Both the position numbers and the translations under genes were made by a program. From positions 124,001 through 188,000 of the forward strand of contig NZ_JFCQ01000016.1 of assembly GCF_000738265.1 (NCBI RefSeq): a DNA stretch of 64,000 bases, read 5' to 3'. This DNA is from Corynebacterium jeikeium (lineage in GTDB: Bacteria > Actinomycetota > Actinomycetes > Mycobacteriales > Mycobacteriaceae). Positions 51,398 through 61,995 of the stretch are shown piece after piece. Every line of letters begins with the position of its first letter. Within the stretch, counting starts at the first letter, position 1. The notes below the pieces were generated by a model. The model worked only from the letters and a program-made list of their open reading frames with translations. It made no database searches and had not been told where the DNA came from.

Positions 51398-52960
51398 ATG
51401 GGTGACAACACTTCGAGCCATTCCGTCGGCGACCTGACAAGCCGCGACACTTTCCGCGAGCTCGCGGCGAAGCACCGCGTGGTGCCCGTCGTGCGCAAAG
51501 TCCTCGCCGATGGAGAGACCGCACTGTCGGCCTACCGCAAGCTCGCCGACGGCCGCCCCGGCACGTTCCTGTTGGAATCGGCAGCGCACGGCCAGTCGTG
51601 GGATCGCTACTCCTTCATCGGCACTGGCGCCCGCTGCGCGCTGACCGCTAAGGGCAGCGTGGACGGCGGCGCTGCGCGCTGGATTGGCCAGCCGCCCGTC
51701 GACATCCCCGCGGGCACCGATCCGCTGGACGCGATCCGCAACACCCTGACCAACCTGCAGACCGCTCCGATGCCGGGCCTACCGCCGCTGACCAGCGGCC
51801 TGGTGGGATACATGGGCTACGACATGATCCGCTACATCGAAGCCGTGCCGGACACCTGCACCGACGACCTGGATATTCCCGACATGGTGCAGCTGCTGGT
51901 CGAGGACATGGCCGTCGTCGATCACCACGAGGGAACGATCTGGCTGATCGCCAGCGTGATCAACTGGGATAACTCCGACGAGCGCGTGGACGAGGCCTAC
52001 GACGAGGCAGTGGAACGGCTAGGCACCATGGTGGAACGGCTGGCCACGGGCGACGCGGGGGGCGTCACTACCTACGACAACCCTGCGCCCGACTACCGCA
52101 GGCAGCGCACCTACGACGACCACCGCGAGCGCATCGGCAAGGTCAAGGAGCACATCAAGGCCGGCGATGCCTTCCAGGTGGTGCTGTCGCAGCGCTTCGA
52201 GATGGATACCGACGTTGACCCGATCGATATCTATCGCATGCTGCGAGTATCGAACCCTTCGCCCTACATGTACTTGGTCAATGTTCCTACCGAGGGTTTT
52301 GACGCCACAGCGTTCCACATCATCGGCTCCTCCCCGGAATCGCTGGTGCAGGTCCGGGATGGCGATGTCACGACATTCCCGATTGCCGGATCCAGGCCGC
52401 GCGGCGAGACGGTGGAGCAGGACTTCGCCTTCGAGCGCGAGCTGGTCAATGACGAGAAGGAGAACTCGGAGCACCTGATGCTGGTGGATCTGGGGCGCAA
52501 CGACCTGGGGCGCGTGAGCAAACCCGGCACGGTGGAGGTGCACGACTTTAGGCACGTGGAGCGCTATTCCGCAGTGATGCACTTGGTCTCCGGTGTGACG
52601 GGCAAGCTGGCCCCGGGCAAGACAGCGGTGGATGCGTTCACCGCGACCTTCCCGGCTGGCACGCTGTCGGGGGCGCCGAAGCCCTCGGCGCTGAAGATCA
52701 TCGACGAGCTGGAGGACACGCGCCGCGGGGTCTACGGCGGCACGGTCGGTTACTTCGATTTTTCCGGCAACACCGATCAGTCCATCGCCATCCGCACCGG
52801 GCTGTACAAGGACGGCACGGTGTACGTCCAGGCTGGCGGGGGAATCGTTGCCGATTCGGACCCCGAGGCTGAGGACTTGGAAACCCGCAACAAGGCCGCG
52901 GCGGTGCTGCGGGCAGTAGCGGCGGCGGAGACCATGAAGAACGCAGGGGAGAAGCAGTGA
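51398..52960 (+). CDS. trpE: Anthranilate synthase component I
   Basis: Chorismate to anthranilate, using ammonia from a separate TrpG. The N-terminal tryptophan-feedback motif [15 protein letters not shown] (about residues 49-63) is intact, so the enzyme should be inhibited by Trp. The C-terminal chorismate-binding domain has [25 protein letters not shown] and [15 protein letters not shown]. About 520 aa. Start ATG 51398 or 51389; neither has a clear ribosome-binding site. No trpG or trpD is present in the window. Confidence 0.94.
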   Translation: MGDNTSSHSVGDLTSRDTFRELAAKHRVVPVVRKVLADGETALSAYRKLADGRPGTFLLESAAHGQSWDRYSFIGTGARCALTAKGSVDGGAARWIGQPPVDIPAGTDPLDAIRNTLTNLQTAPMPGLPPLTSGLVGYMGYDMIRYIEAVPDTCTDDLDIPDMVQLLVEDMAVVDHHEGTIWLIASVINWDNSDERVDEAYDEAVERLGTMVERLATGDAGGVTTYDNPAPDYRRQRTYDDHRERIGKVKEHIKAGDAFQVVLSQRFEMDTDVDPIDIYRMLRVSNPSPYMYLVNVPTEGFDATAFHIIGSSPESLVQVRDGDVTTFPIAGSRPRGETVEQDFAFERELVNDEKENSEHLMLVDLGRNDLGRVSKPGTVEVHDFRHVERYSAVMHLVSGVTGKLAPGKTAVDAFTATFPAGTLSGAPKPSALKIIDELEDTRRGVYGGTVGYFDFSGNTDQSIAIRTGLYKDGTVYVQAGGGIVADSDPEAEDLETRNKAAAVLRAVAAAETMKNAGEKQ

Positions 52961-53646
52961 GCAAGGCAGAGGACGTAACACAGAAGGCCAAGCGCATCCG
53001 ACAGATCGCTCTGCTGTGCGTGGTGCTGAGCGCCGCGGGGCTGTGGGGCGCAAGTCGCCTGAAGTTCGTGACCGTGGCCGTCGACGACGACAAGGCCGGA
53101 GCCTCGACCAAGGAGCTCGTGGGCTCCGTGTGGGATCCCGCGTTGGTGCCGTTGGCGCTGGCGATGGTGGCCTCGCTGATCCTGTCGATCGCGGTGCAGC
53201 CGATGGTTCGACGCATCCTGGGCGTAGTGATCGCAGCGCTGGCGGCCACCGCCAGCTTCCGTGCCGTGCAGCTGCTGGGCAACGACGTAGACCTCGCGCG
53301 AGCCAAGAGCCTGCTATCCAGCGGGGCGGCCACGCAGAAGGAATCCGACCCGGTGCAGATCTCCGAGTGGGCACAGGTGGTCAGCGGCGAAGTGCACACG
53401 ATGGGAATCGTGCTAGTGCTCCTCGCCGCCGCCCTCGGCGTGGTCGGCGGCGCGATCCTTATTCTGCGCCCGGGCGAGCAGTCCAAGGGACACAGCCGCT
53501 ACGAAACCCCGGAGGTGCGCCGCGCGGACGCAGAGGAAGACCTCGCAGAGAATCCGGACTCCACTCGCGTGCTGTGGGATGCCCTGGATGCGGGGGTGGA
53601 TCCGACCGAAGAATCCGATTTCTCCCGCACCAAGCGCGGGCGATAA
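52957..53646 (+). CDS. Trp-operon-associated membrane protein (TIGR02234-like)
   Basis: 229 aa. About four hydrophobic segments ([71 protein letters not shown]) and a polar cytoplasmic tail ending [10 protein letters not shown]. Position between trpE and trpC and the topology match the actinobacterial Trp biosynthesis-associated membrane protein family. The GTG start overlaps the trpE stop. Function unknown. Confidence 0.86.
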   Translation: MSKAEDVTQKAKRIRQIALLCVVLSAAGLWGASRLKFVTVAVDDDKAGASTKELVGSVWDPALVPLALAMVASLILSIAVQPMVRRILGVVIAALAATASFRAVQLLGNDVDLARAKSLLSSGAATQKESDPVQISEWAQVVSGEVHTMGIVLVLLAAALGVVGGAILILRPGEQSKGHSRYETPEVRRADAEEDLAENPDSTRVLWDALDAGVDPTEESDFSRTKRGR

Positions 53647-53656
53647 GCTTTGAAAT

Positions 53657-54475
53657 GTGACACACATGACTGTTCTCGACCAGATCATCGCCGGAGTACT
53701 CGAAGACCAGGCCGAGCGCGAAGCCAAGATTCCCTATAAGGAAATCAAGGCCATGTCGCTGGACGCCCCTCCGGCAATGGATGCCCACGCTGCGCTGGCC
53801 GCCCCAGGGGTCAGCCTCATTGCTGAAGTGAAGCGTGCCAGCCCCTCCAAGGGGCACCTCGCCGACATCGCCGAGCCTGAGGTTCTCGCCAAGGCCTACG
53901 AGGATAATGGCGCGACGGCCATCAGCTGCCTCACCGAAGAGCGCCGGTTCAAAGGCTCACTCGCCGACTTCGACGCAGTGCGCAGCGCCGTGAATATTCC
54001 GCTGCTGCGCAAAGACTTCATCGTCAACCCCTACCAAATCCACGAAGCCCGCGCCCACGGCGCTGACATTGTGCTGCTGATCGTCGCCGCCCTCGAACAA
54101 CAGCGGTTGGAATCCCTGCTGGATCGCATCGAGTCCCTGGGCATGACTGCTCTTGTGGAAGTACACACCGCAGAGGAAGCAGAACGCGCCGTTGCGGCCG
54201 GTTCTAAGGTGATCGGCGTCAACGCCCGAAACCTCAAGACCCTGGACGTCGACCCGGAAGTGTTCGGCAAGATCGCCCCGATGCTTCCGGACGGCGTCGT
54301 GAAGATCGCAGAATCGGGCGTCAAGAATAAAAACGATCTCAACGCGTATGCCGCAGCGGGCGCGGACGCAGTGCTTGTCGGCGAGGGGCTGGTCACCGCA
54401 GGTAACCCCGCACAGGCGTGCCGGGACCTCGCAGCAGCCGGGAAACACCCCGCTTGCCCACAGAAGAGTTCCTAA
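53657..54475 (+). CDS. trpC: Indole-3-glycerol-phosphate synthase
   Basis: 272-aa barrel enzyme, IGPS only, without a fused TrpF domain. [60 protein letters not shown]-like [14 protein letters not shown] and AESGVKN. Start GTG 53657 or ATG 53666. Separated by 10 bases from the preceding membrane gene. Confidence 0.94.
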   Translation: MTHMTVLDQIIAGVLEDQAEREAKIPYKEIKAMSLDAPPAMDAHAALAAPGVSLIAEVKRASPSKGHLADIAEPEVLAKAYEDNGATAISCLTEERRFKGSLADFDAVRSAVNIPLLRKDFIVNPYQIHEARAHGADIVLLIVAALEQQRLESLLDRIESLGMTALVEVHTAEEAERAVAAGSKVIGVNARNLKTLDVDPEVFGKIAPMLPDGVVKIAESGVKNKNDLNAYAAAGADAVLVGEGLVTAGNPAQACRDLAAAGKHPACPQKSS

Positions 54476-54493
54476 CCGATAGCATGTGACACT

Positions 54494-55783
54494 GTGACTA
54501 CCGAAAAGACCTCCAAGAACGCCGACGCGCAGGGCAAGCGCCTGCCGACGGTAGGCGAGATTCTGGGCACCGCCACCCACCACGAACCCGACGAGCGCGG
54601 ACATTGGGGGGAATTCGGTGGCCGCTACGTCCCGGAAGCCCTCATGGCCGTGATCGAGGAGATCACCGATGCTTGGGCGAAGGCGCGCTCTGACCAGGCT
54701 TACCTGGATCAACTCGACGAGCTGCATCGCACCTACACGGGGCGCCCGTCGCCGCTGTACTACGCCGCGCGCTTCTCCGAGGCTGTGGGTGCGCACGTGT
54801 GGCTGAAGCGCGAGGACCTGAACCACACCGGCTCCCACAAGATCAACAACGTGCTGGGCCAGGTGTTGCTGGCTAAGCGCATGGGCAAGACCCGCGTGAT
54901 CGCGGAGACCGGCGCGGGACAGCACGGCGTGGCCACGGCGACGGCTTGTGCTCTGCTCGGTATTGAGTGCCGGATCTACATGGGGGCTGTGGACGCCGAA
55001 CGCCAGGCCCTGAACATCGCCCGCATGCGCCTGCTGGGTGCCCACGTGGAAGTGGTGCAGATCGGCTCCCGCACCCTCAAGGACGCCATCAACGAGGCCA
55101 TGCGCTACTGGGTATCCAACGCTGATGACACCTACTACTGCTTCGGTACCGCCGCCGGGCCGCACCCATTCCCACAGATGGTGCGCGATCTGCAGCGTGT
55201 AATCGGCGTGGAGGCGCGCCAGCAGCTGCTGGCAGAGACCGGCAAGTTGCCCGACGCAGTCATCGCTTGCGTGGGCGGTGGCTCCAACGCAATTGGCCTT
55301 TTCCACCCGTTCATCGAGGACGAGGGCGTGGACATCGTCGGTGCCGAGGCCGCCGGCGACGGTATGGAGACCGGCCGCCACGCTGCGCCGATCACCCTGG
55401 GAATGCAGGGCGTGTTCCAAGGCGCATACGCCGACCTGATGCAGGACGAGGACGGGCAGATCATCGAATCGCACTCCATTTCTGCTGGCCTGGACTACCC
55501 GGGCGTGGGGCCGGAGCACTCCAAGCTGCACGCCGAGGGGCGCGCCCGCTACCTGCCTATCACCGACGCGGAGGCCATGGACGGTTTCCAACAGCTGACC
55601 CGCCTGGAGGGCATCATCCCCGCCATCGAGTCTTCCCACGCCGTGGCCGCCGCAGTCAAGGTTGCCGCCGAGAAGCCGGGGGCAACGCTGATCGTCAACG
55701 TCTCCGGCCGTGGCGACAAGGACGTAACGACGGCTGCGAAGTGGTTCGACATGCTGGGCCAAACGAGCGAGAAGGACAGCTAA
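54494..55783 (+). CDS. trpB: Tryptophan synthase beta chain
   Basis: PLP enzyme joining indole and serine. [29 protein letters not shown] with the PLP Lys, [19 protein letters not shown], and the [10 protein letters not shown] phosphate loop. 429 aa, TrpB1 type. GTG start; 3 bases before trpA. Confidence 0.96.
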   Translation: MTTEKTSKNADAQGKRLPTVGEILGTATHHEPDERGHWGEFGGRYVPEALMAVIEEITDAWAKARSDQAYLDQLDELHRTYTGRPSPLYYAARFSEAVGAHVWLKREDLNHTGSHKINNVLGQVLLAKRMGKTRVIAETGAGQHGVATATACALLGIECRIYMGAVDAERQALNIARMRLLGAHVEVVQIGSRTLKDAINEAMRYWVSNADDTYYCFGTAAGPHPFPQMVRDLQRVIGVEARQQLLAETGKLPDAVIACVGGGSNAIGLFHPFIEDEGVDIVGAEAAGDGMETGRHAAPITLGMQGVFQGAYADLMQDEDGQIIESHSISAGLDYPGVGPEHSKLHAEGRARYLPITDAEAMDGFQQLTRLEGIIPAIESSHAVAAAVKVAAEKPGATLIVNVSGRGDKDVTTAAKWFDMLGQTSEKDS

Positions 55784-55786
55784 CCC

Positions 55787-56557
55787 ATGACCTCCCGACT
55801 TTCACAGGTTTTCACCGACGCGCGCGCCGAAGGGCGGGCCGCACTCGTGGCCTACTTCCCGGCCGGCTACCCTACGGTGGCTAAGTCCAAGGAACTGGTC
55901 ACGGAGCTGGCGCAGCACGCCGACCTGATCGAGGTGGGCATTCCGTTCACCGATCCAATGATGGACGGCCCCACCATCCAGGCTGCCGCCGACGAGGCGC
56001 TGGCTCATGGCTTCCGCGTGAGAGACACTCTCGACGTGGTTCGCGCCGTCACCGAGGTCGGCGGCCAGGCCGTCATCATGTCCTATTGGAACCCCGTGCT
56101 GCAGTACGGCCCGGAAAAATTCGCCGCCGACCTGGCCGCCGCCGGGGGACTGGGATCCATCATTCCGGATCTGCTGCCGGAGGAAGCCGAGCGCTGGGCG
56201 GAGGCCTGCAAGGCCAACGACCTGTCGCCGGTCTATCTTGTTGCGCCGTCTACCACGCCAGAGCGTATGGCCCTAACTGTGGACGCCGCCGACGGCTTCA
56301 TCTACGCTGCGTCCCACATGGGAGTAACGGGTGCACAGGATGAAGTCTCGCACTCCGCCGAGGAACTCGTCGCCCGCGTCCGCGAAGCCACGGATCTGCC
56401 GGTGGCAGTGGGGCTGGGCGTGAAGACAGGGGAACATGCGGCGAACATCGCCTCCTACGCTGACGGCGTGATCGTCGGCTCCGCCATCATCCAGGCCGCT
56501 GCCGAAGGCAAGCTGGGCGAGCTGGCCGCCGAGCTGGCACGGGGCGTTCGCGCATGA
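55787..56557 (+). CDS. trpA: Tryptophan synthase alpha chain
   Basis: Barrel subunit cleaving indole-3-glycerol phosphate. [34 protein letters not shown] with catalytic residues, [15 protein letters not shown], and [11 protein letters not shown]. 256 aa. The stop overlaps lgt, so the tryptophan block is coupled to lipoprotein modification. Confidence 0.94.
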   Translation: MTSRLSQVFTDARAEGRAALVAYFPAGYPTVAKSKELVTELAQHADLIEVGIPFTDPMMDGPTIQAAADEALAHGFRVRDTLDVVRAVTEVGGQAVIMSYWNPVLQYGPEKFAADLAAAGGLGSIIPDLLPEEAERWAEACKANDLSPVYLVAPSTTPERMALTVDAADGFIYAASHMGVTGAQDEVSHSAEELVARVREATDLPVAVGLGVKTGEHAANIASYADGVIVGSAIIQAAAEGKLGELAAELARGVRA

Positions 56558-57405
56558 TCGCGGCGGCCATTCCATCGCCGCCCCAAGGGGTATGGGAGCT
56601 AGGCCCCATCCCCATCCGCGCTTACGCGCTGTGCATCCTCACTGGCGTGATCGTGGCCTACTTCTGGACTCGCCGGCGCTACGCCAAGCTCGGCGGCGAC
56701 CCGGAAGTGGCCGTCGACGCGCTGCTGGTTGCCGTGCCCGCGGGCATTGTCGGCGCCCGGCTCTACCACGTGATTACCGACCACGATAAGTACTTCGGCG
56801 AGGGTAAGGATCCAACGCAGGTCTTCAACATCACCAACGGAGGATTGGGAATCTGGGGCGGCATCGTGCTTGGTTCCCTGGCCGTGTGGTTGCTCTTCAA
56901 GGCGAAGAAGTTGCCGCTAGGCACCTTCGCCGCCGCCGTGGCTCCCACGATCCCGCTGGCGCAGGCCATCGGGCGCCTGGGCAACTGGTTCAACCAAGAG
57001 CTTTACGGAGGGCCAAGCGATTCCCCTTGGGCCCTGGAAATCTACCGTCGCGTGGATGAAAACGGCTATTCCGCACCAGTCACCGGACACTCCACCGGCG
57101 AAGTTCTGGCCACGGTACAGCCGACGTTCCTCTACGAACTGCTGTGGAACCTGCTCGTCGTTGCGCTGGTGCTCATCGCCGAGCGCCACTGGCGGGTCAG
57201 CGGGGGCAGGCTGTTCACCCTCTACGTCATGGGGTACACCTTCGGGCGCTTCTTCATCGAAAACATCCGCACCGATGCAGCCACCACTGTCTTTGGGGAT
57301 ATACGCATCAACGTCGTGGTTTCGGCAGTGGTGTTCCTCGCTGCGACAGCGCTGTTCGTCTGGTGGACAATCAGGGAACGCAAGCGAGAGGGCGTCACTA
57401 CCTAA
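56554..57405 (+). CDS. lgt: Prolipoprotein diacylglyceryl transferase
   Basis: Membrane enzyme attaching diacylglycerol to the lipobox Cys. Seven hydrophobic segments; signature [15 protein letters not shown] (about residues 143-157), [11 protein letters not shown] and [19 protein letters not shown]. 283 aa, without the long C-terminal tail of mycobacterial Lgt. It works upstream of LspA, encoded 36 kb away in this window. Confidence 0.95.
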   Translation: MIAAAIPSPPQGVWELGPIPIRAYALCILTGVIVAYFWTRRRYAKLGGDPEVAVDALLVAVPAGIVGARLYHVITDHDKYFGEGKDPTQVFNITNGGLGIWGGIVLGSLAVWLLFKAKKLPLGTFAAAVAPTIPLAQAIGRLGNWFNQELYGGPSDSPWALEIYRRVDENGYSAPVTGHSTGEVLATVQPTFLYELLWNLLVVALVLIAERHWRVSGGRLFTLYVMGYTFGRFFIENIRTDAATTVFGDIRINVVVSAVVFLAATALFVWWTIRERKREGVTT

Positions 57406-57445
57406 GAAGTAGCGAGGACAACGGCGCAGGGCTATCCTCGAACTC

Positions 57446-58864
57446 GTGAATAGAAGAACCAAGATTGTATGCACCCTGGGTCCCGCGGTCGCCTCGAAAG
57501 AGCAGATCCGCGGGCTCGTAGACGCAGGAATGAACGTTGCGCGCCTGAACTTCTCCCACGGCGAGCACGCTGATCACGAGCAGAACTACAACTGGGTTCG
57601 AGAGGCGACCGACGAGTCCGGCAAGGCCGTCGGTGTGCTGGCCGACCTGCAAGGGCCGAAGATCCGCCTGGGACGCTTCGCCGAGGGCGCAACCGTGTGG
57701 GCAACCGGCGAAACCGTGCGCATTACCGTCGACGACGTGCAGGGCACGCACGATCGCGTGTCCACGACCTACAAGGGTCTGGCTCGCGACGCACGCCCCG
57801 GCGACCGACTGCTGGTCGACGACGGCAAGATCGCGCTGGTGTGTAAGGAAGTCGACGGCAACGACGTCGTGTGCGAGGTCACCGAGGGTGGCCCGGTTTC
57901 CAACAACAAGGGTGTGTCCCTGCCGGGCATGAATATCTCCGTGCCGGCGCTGAGCGAGAAGGACACCGAGGATCTTCGCTTCGCCCTGCAGCTGGGCGTG
58001 GACTTCATTGCCCTGTCCTTCGTCCGCAGCCCCTCCGACGTGGAGCTGGTGCGCGACATCATGGACGAAGTTGGCCGCCGCGTGCCGGTGATCGCCAAGC
58101 TAGAGAAGCCGGAAGCCGTCGACGCGCTGGAGCCCGTCATCCTGGCCTTCGATGCCATCATGGTTGCCCGTGGTGACCTGGGCGTAGAAGTACCGCTGGA
58201 GGACGTGCCACTGGTACAGAAGCGCGCCATCCAGATCGCCCGCGAGAACGCCAAGCCGGTGATCGTGGCGACGCAGATGCTGGACTCCATGATCGAGAAC
58301 TCCCGCCCGACGCGCGCCGAGGCCTCCGACGTAGCCAACGCCGTGCTCGACGGTGCGGATGCGGTGATGCTCTCCGGCGAAACCTCCGTGGGCAAGCACC
58401 CGATCACCACAGTAGAGACCATGGCCCGCATCGTGCGCGCCGCCGAAGTGGACGGTGAAGTACCGCCGCTGACGCACCGCCCGCGCACCCGCCGGGGCGT
58501 GATCTCCTACGCAGCCAAGGACATCGGCGAGCGCCTCAACGCGAAGGCACTCGTGGCCTTCACGTCCTCCGGCGATACTGCCAAGCGCGTGGCGCGCCTA
58601 CGTTCGCACTTGCCGCTGCTGGTGTTCACGCCCTCCCAGGCGGTGCGCTCGCAGCTGGCGCTGACGTGGGGCGTGGAGACATTCCTCATCGAAGACGTGA
58701 AGTCCACCGACGAAATGATGGACACCGTCGACCACCACCTGCTGGCCATGCCGGAGTACAAGTACGACGACATGATGGTCGTCGTCGCCGGCTCCCCGCC
58801 CGGGATCTCCGGCAACACCAACATGATCCAGGTGCACCTGCTGGGTCAGGAACGGAAGAGGTAA
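57446..58864 (+). CDS. pyk: Pyruvate kinase
   Basis: Last step of glycolysis. TKIVCTLGPAVASKEQIRGL, LNFSHGEHADHE, AKLEKPEAVDALE with catalytic Lys, and the signature MVARGDLGVEVPLEDVP. 472 aa. GTG start. The 3' end overlaps the convergent amidohydrolase gene by 19 bases. Confidence 0.96.
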   Translation: MNRRTKIVCTLGPAVASKEQIRGLVDAGMNVARLNFSHGEHADHEQNYNWVREATDESGKAVGVLADLQGPKIRLGRFAEGATVWATGETVRITVDDVQGTHDRVSTTYKGLARDARPGDRLLVDDGKIALVCKEVDGNDVVCEVTEGGPVSNNKGVSLPGMNISVPALSEKDTEDLRFALQLGVDFIALSFVRSPSDVELVRDIMDEVGRRVPVIAKLEKPEAVDALEPVILAFDAIMVARGDLGVEVPLEDVPLVQKRAIQIARENAKPVIVATQMLDSMIENSRPTRAEASDVANAVLDGADAVMLSGETSVGKHPITTVETMARIVRAAEVDGEVPPLTHRPRTRRGVISYAAKDIGERLNAKALVAFTSSGDTAKRVARLRSHLPLLVFTPSQAVRSQLALTWGVETFLIEDVKSTDEMMDTVDHHLLAMPEYKYDDMMVVVAGSPPGISGNTNMIQVHLLGQERKR

Positions 58865-60090
58865 CTCAAGGTCGCGGCCAACGCCGCGTCCGTGGAAGTG
58901 CCCAGCGCCTCAATGCTCGGCGCGAAAGCACCATGGTGGTTGCCGGGCACCGGCTCGCCGGAATTCCACAGTTCAGGATCCGTGGTGCCAATCGTCCAGA
59001 ACAAGTACGGCACCTTGAAATGACGCGGGATCTCCGAGAAATCCTCGGAAGCGGTCCACGGTTCGGCGTCAATAGAATCTTCCCCGAAAACCGCATCGAA
59101 CACGGGGCGAACATGCTCGAATGTGCTGGGCGAGTTGTCGGTCAACTCGCCGTGGGCGGAGTAAACAAACTCGGGTGGGACCTCGCAGCCAGAGGCATCG
59201 CACTCGGCGCGGACGACCCGCTCGATCGCAGCGTAGGTCTTGTCGCGCACGTCAGTGTCGTAGAAACGGCAGTTCAGGACCAAAGTCGCGCTGTCGGGGA
59301 TCGTGTTGTTCGTGTGCCCGGCCGATAGCGTGCCGACGGTGATGACGGCGAAATCGGACGGCGCAACCTCGCGGCCGACGATGCCCTGCAGGCGCACCAC
59401 AATCATCGCGGCGAGGAACGTCGGATCGATGGAATCCTGCGGGCTCGAACCGTGGGAAGACTTACCGTGCAGAGTGATGGTGATCGTGTCGCACGCCGCC
59501 AAAACCGGGCCGGGCGCCGACATCACAGTGCCGAGCCGACCAGGCAGAATGTGCTGGCCCAAGCACACATCGGGGGTGGGGATCTTGTCAGCCAGGCCAT
59601 CGTTGATCATGTTGCTGGCGCCGGCGGTTACTTCCTCCGCGGGCTGGAACAGCGCAATGAAGGTGCCGTGCCACGCGTCGCGACGTTCGTCCAGGACAGC
59701 GCACAGCCCCATCAGCGCCGTGGCATGCATATCGTGGCCACACGCGTGCATTACGCCGTCGTTCTTGGACGCATAGGGCAGGCCCGTGATTTCCTGCACG
59801 GGCAGGGCATCAAAGTCGGCGCGCATCAGCACGGTCGGCTCGTCAGCGTTGGTTTCGGCGCTCCCCGGATTGCGGAACACCGCCGTGATCCCATGGCCGC
59901 CGATGCCCGTCGTGACCTCGCAGTCCATCTGCGCCAGCCGCGCGGTGATGTGCTTCGCCGTCTGCTCTTCCTGCAGCGACAGCTCGGGGTTTTCGTGCAT
60001 CCACTGGTAGAAGCTGTCCTGCCAGCTGAGGTCGACACCGTGGTTCGAAATGAACTCGGCGATGTTCGCTGTTGCCGCTTCGTTGCTCAT
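58846..60090 (-). CDS. M20-family amidohydrolase
   Basis: 414 aa, peptidase M20/hippurate hydrolase family. Dinuclear metal motif HACGHDMHATALMG (about residues 115-128), FQPAEEVTAGASNMI, HGKSSHGSSPQ in the dimerisation domain, and PGNHHGAFAP near the end. It hydrolyses an N-acyl amino acid or similar amide. The overall layout resembles the corynebacterial N-acyl-glutamine aminoacylase that frees axillary odour acids, but substrate cannot be told. An exact dispersed element (60108-60121) merges with its purine-rich ribosome-binding region. Confidence 0.86.
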   Translation of the reverse strand: MSNEAATANIAEFISNHGVDLSWQDSFYQWMHENPELSLQEEQTAKHITARLAQMDCEVTTGIGGHGITAVFRNPGSAETNADEPTVLMRADFDALPVQEITGLPYASKNDGVMHACGHDMHATALMGLCAVLDERRDAWHGTFIALFQPAEEVTAGASNMINDGLADKIPTPDVCLGQHILPGRLGTVMSAPGPVLAACDTITITLHGKSSHGSSPQDSIDPTFLAAMIVVRLQGIVGREVAPSDFAVITVGTLSAGHTNNTIPDSATLVLNCRFYDTDVRDKTYAAIERVVRAECDASGCEVPPEFVYSAHGELTDNSPSTFEHVRPVFDAVFGEDSIDAEPWTASEDFSEIPRHFKVPYLFWTIGTTDPELWNSGEPVPGNHHGAFAPSIEALGTSTDAALAATLSYLFRS

Positions 60091-60107
60091 TGCGGTGCTC
60101 TCTTTCT

Positions 60108-60121
60108 TTCTTATTGACGCC
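60108..60121 (-). repeat. Dispersed element GGCGTCANNAAGAA, exact copy
   Basis: Untranslated leader of the M20 amidohydrolase; the purine tail AAGAAAGAAAGAG merges with the ribosome-binding site. Confidence 0.6.
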
Positions 60122-60132
60122 TACGTCTCCGC

Positions 60133-61515
60133 TTAACGGATCGCTGGGTTGTACTTCAGCATGTTGGGGCGAGTGGCGCAGTCGTCGCCGAGACGGATCC
60201 CTGGGGCGAGCAGGCCTTCCTCCTGGGCGGTGTACAGGGCATTGAGAACCCGGTCGCGCAGGTCGGCGGGGGAGATGGTGTTGATGTAGATCTTCGTGCC
60301 GCCTTCGAATCCAGCCATGGTGGACACGCGCCACTTAATCACGATGCGCCAGGGCATGGGCACGTCAACGTCGAGGGGACGGTGTAGCCACTCTTCGTTG
60401 CAGGAGACGTTTGGCCCGGCGGCGACGTGGCAGGCGTGAACCAAATCCGAGACGGCGTCGCGTTCGGCGTCCGACATCAGCCAAGGTTCGGTCGTGGCGG
60501 ACTTGGAGAAAACCTCGAGGGTCGGCCAACGGTGCCCGAAGCCTGCGAAGGCGATGGCGTGGTCGTTCTCGGCGAAGACGAGGTTGTGGCGGGCAGCGTA
60601 GTCCACCGCCCATTCGTTGTACATGTTCGGGTTAGCGCGGACCTGGGCGATTTCGAGTTCGTTCTGCAGGCCGTGCTCGTCGATGGCGACGAGTTGCTTG
60701 TGGAGGTGTTCGAAGCTGGCGCCCGCGGGGGCTAGCCAGTTCTGGAAGGCGGCAACGTAGCGCACGTAGCGGTTGGCGCGGTAGAGGTGATCCATGCCGT
60801 CGACAGTGAAGGCGATGAAGTGCCGGTGGTTTTCCCAGCCGAGCGTGCCACTGGAGGCCAGCTGGTCGGTGGTGTCGGCGCCGGGGACGTAGTGGTCGCG
60901 GGCGATAATCACGTCATGGCCGCCAGCGAAGAGGCCGGTGCTTTTTTCGTAGAGGGTCTGTAGGCGGTTGTCGGGGGAGAAGAGCTCGTCGAGTTCTTCC
61001 CGAGTCATGCCACTGGCAGACCACTTGGCACGCAGTATCTGCTCTACGTGGTCTTGGCCGGCTTCTTCGGCAAGGTAGTCGGTCATGTGCTTCGCCGCCG
61101 CGGGGTTCATGCGGTAGCCGTAGTTCATGAGCCAGTAATCGTAGGTCAGGATCTCGAAGAGGTTGGCCACGCGGCGGAATAGCGGCTCGGTGTCTTCCAG
61201 CTTGCTGACGGGCAGACCTCGCAGGATGTGGGCCTTGCCGTCTTCGTCCAGCACCAGGCGGGCTTTCTCCGGTGGGGTATCCAGCTTGCGATTCAGCCCG
61301 AACGCGGTGGCGGAGTCGCGGTCGCCTACGGTGCGGACCTCCGGCCGGTGCTCGGCGATGGGGCGGTTGCCGCGGCCGGGGACTGTCCACACTTCGGTGC
61401 CGGAAAACGGATTGACCTGTTTGATCGTCCCGTCCGGCAGGGTGGTTAGGGGTGGCACGGGCGCTGGGTGCGAAGCATGGGAACCAATCACGGCACACAG
61501 TTTAGTCGTTTTCAT
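60133..61515 (-). CDS. GalT-like protein (DUF4921-type)
   Basis: 460 aa. It resembles galactose-1-phosphate uridylyltransferases/HIT-like proteins: PAGASFEHLHKQLVA holds an H-x-H-x-Q-like HLHKQ motif (about residue 270), preceded by NPFSGTEVWTVPGRGNRP, similar to the GalT N-terminal start. DUF4921 is my best family guess. Start ATG at 61515 chosen because the open frame above lacks conservation signs. Upstream of, and probably co-transcribed with, the amidohydrolase. Confidence 0.78.
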   Translation of the reverse strand: MKTTKLCAVIGSHASHPAPVPPLTTLPDGTIKQVNPFSGTEVWTVPGRGNRPIAEHRPEVRTVGDRDSATAFGLNRKLDTPPEKARLVLDEDGKAHILRGLPVSKLEDTEPLFRRVANLFEILTYDYWLMNYGYRMNPAAAKHMTDYLAEEAGQDHVEQILRAKWSASGMTREELDELFSPDNRLQTLYEKSTGLFAGGHDVIIARDHYVPGADTTDQLASSGTLGWENHRHFIAFTVDGMDHLYRANRYVRYVAAFQNWLAPAGASFEHLHKQLVAIDEHGLQNELEIAQVRANPNMYNEWAVDYAARHNLVFAENDHAIAFAGFGHRWPTLEVFSKSATTEPWLMSDAERDAVSDLVHACHVAAGPNVSCNEEWLHRPLDVDVPMPWRIVIKWRVSTMAGFEGGTKIYINTISPADLRDRVLNALYTAQEEGLLAPGIRLGDDCATRPNMLKYNPAIR

Positions 61516-61538
61516 ATTCTGCCGATTACACTGTCGGG

Positions 61539-61572
61539 GCTTGACCGTGCTTGTCGCGCTTGACCGTGCTTG
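61539..61572 (+). repeat. 15-bp direct repeat between divergent genes
   Basis: GCTTGACCGTGCTTG occurs at 61539-61553 and again at 61558-61572, a 19-base period. TTGACC inside each copy resembles a -35, so they may be regulator sites for the 61606 gene. Confidence 0.7.
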
Positions 61573-61605
61573 CTGTTCGCCACCGCGTGCTGCCACACTA
61601 GGGGA

Positions 61606-61995
61606 ATGCCAAAGATTATTTTCCGGCTGCTGGCCAACAAGGAGCAGCTGGCTGCTATCGAGCAGGACTTCCGCTCCATGATCTCCGCCCTCGGCGAGGC
61701 GTTTGAGGGCACGCTGAATCTCCAGTCCGGACTTCCTGCAGACCCCGAACTGGTCGCTACCTGGGTGGAGCTCTTCGGCGAAAGCCCCGATGAGGGATCC
61801 GACCCCGCCACCGGCGCCGAGCTAACTGTCGACGTTATCCGCTATGACATCGGCTCCGTTTCGGGCCTAGCGATGCACTTCGCCGAGCTCCTCACGACTC
61901 GCGAGAAAGAGCCCGCCGAGCCGATTCTGCGCCAGGTTCAGGATGATCCTGGCACGCCCCGCGTGCCGTGGCACGTCACTGTGGCTTCGGTATAA
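61606..61995 (+). CDS. Hypothetical protein
   Basis: 129 aa, soluble, acidic; no family recognised. It begins PKIIFRLLANKEQLAAIEQD and has a Pro/Gly-poor helical pattern with no catalytic motif. The start ATG follows GGGGA closely. Its 3' end overlaps the convergent HNH gene by 20 bases. Codon pattern and position support a real gene, but homology would decide. Confidence 0.6.
   Translation: MPKIIFRLLANKEQLAAIEQDFRSMISALGEAFEGTLNLQSGLPADPELVATWVELFGESPDEGSDPATGAELTVDVIRYDIGSVSGLAMHFAELLTTREKEPAEPILRQVQDDPGTPRVPWHVTVASV

Noticed and set aside
52055-57400. GGGCGTCACTACC in trpE and at the lgt end as copies of the dispersed element
   Set aside because: They share GGCGTCACTACC but lack AAGAA at the right spacing, and GGCGTCAC is common in GC-rich coding sequence.
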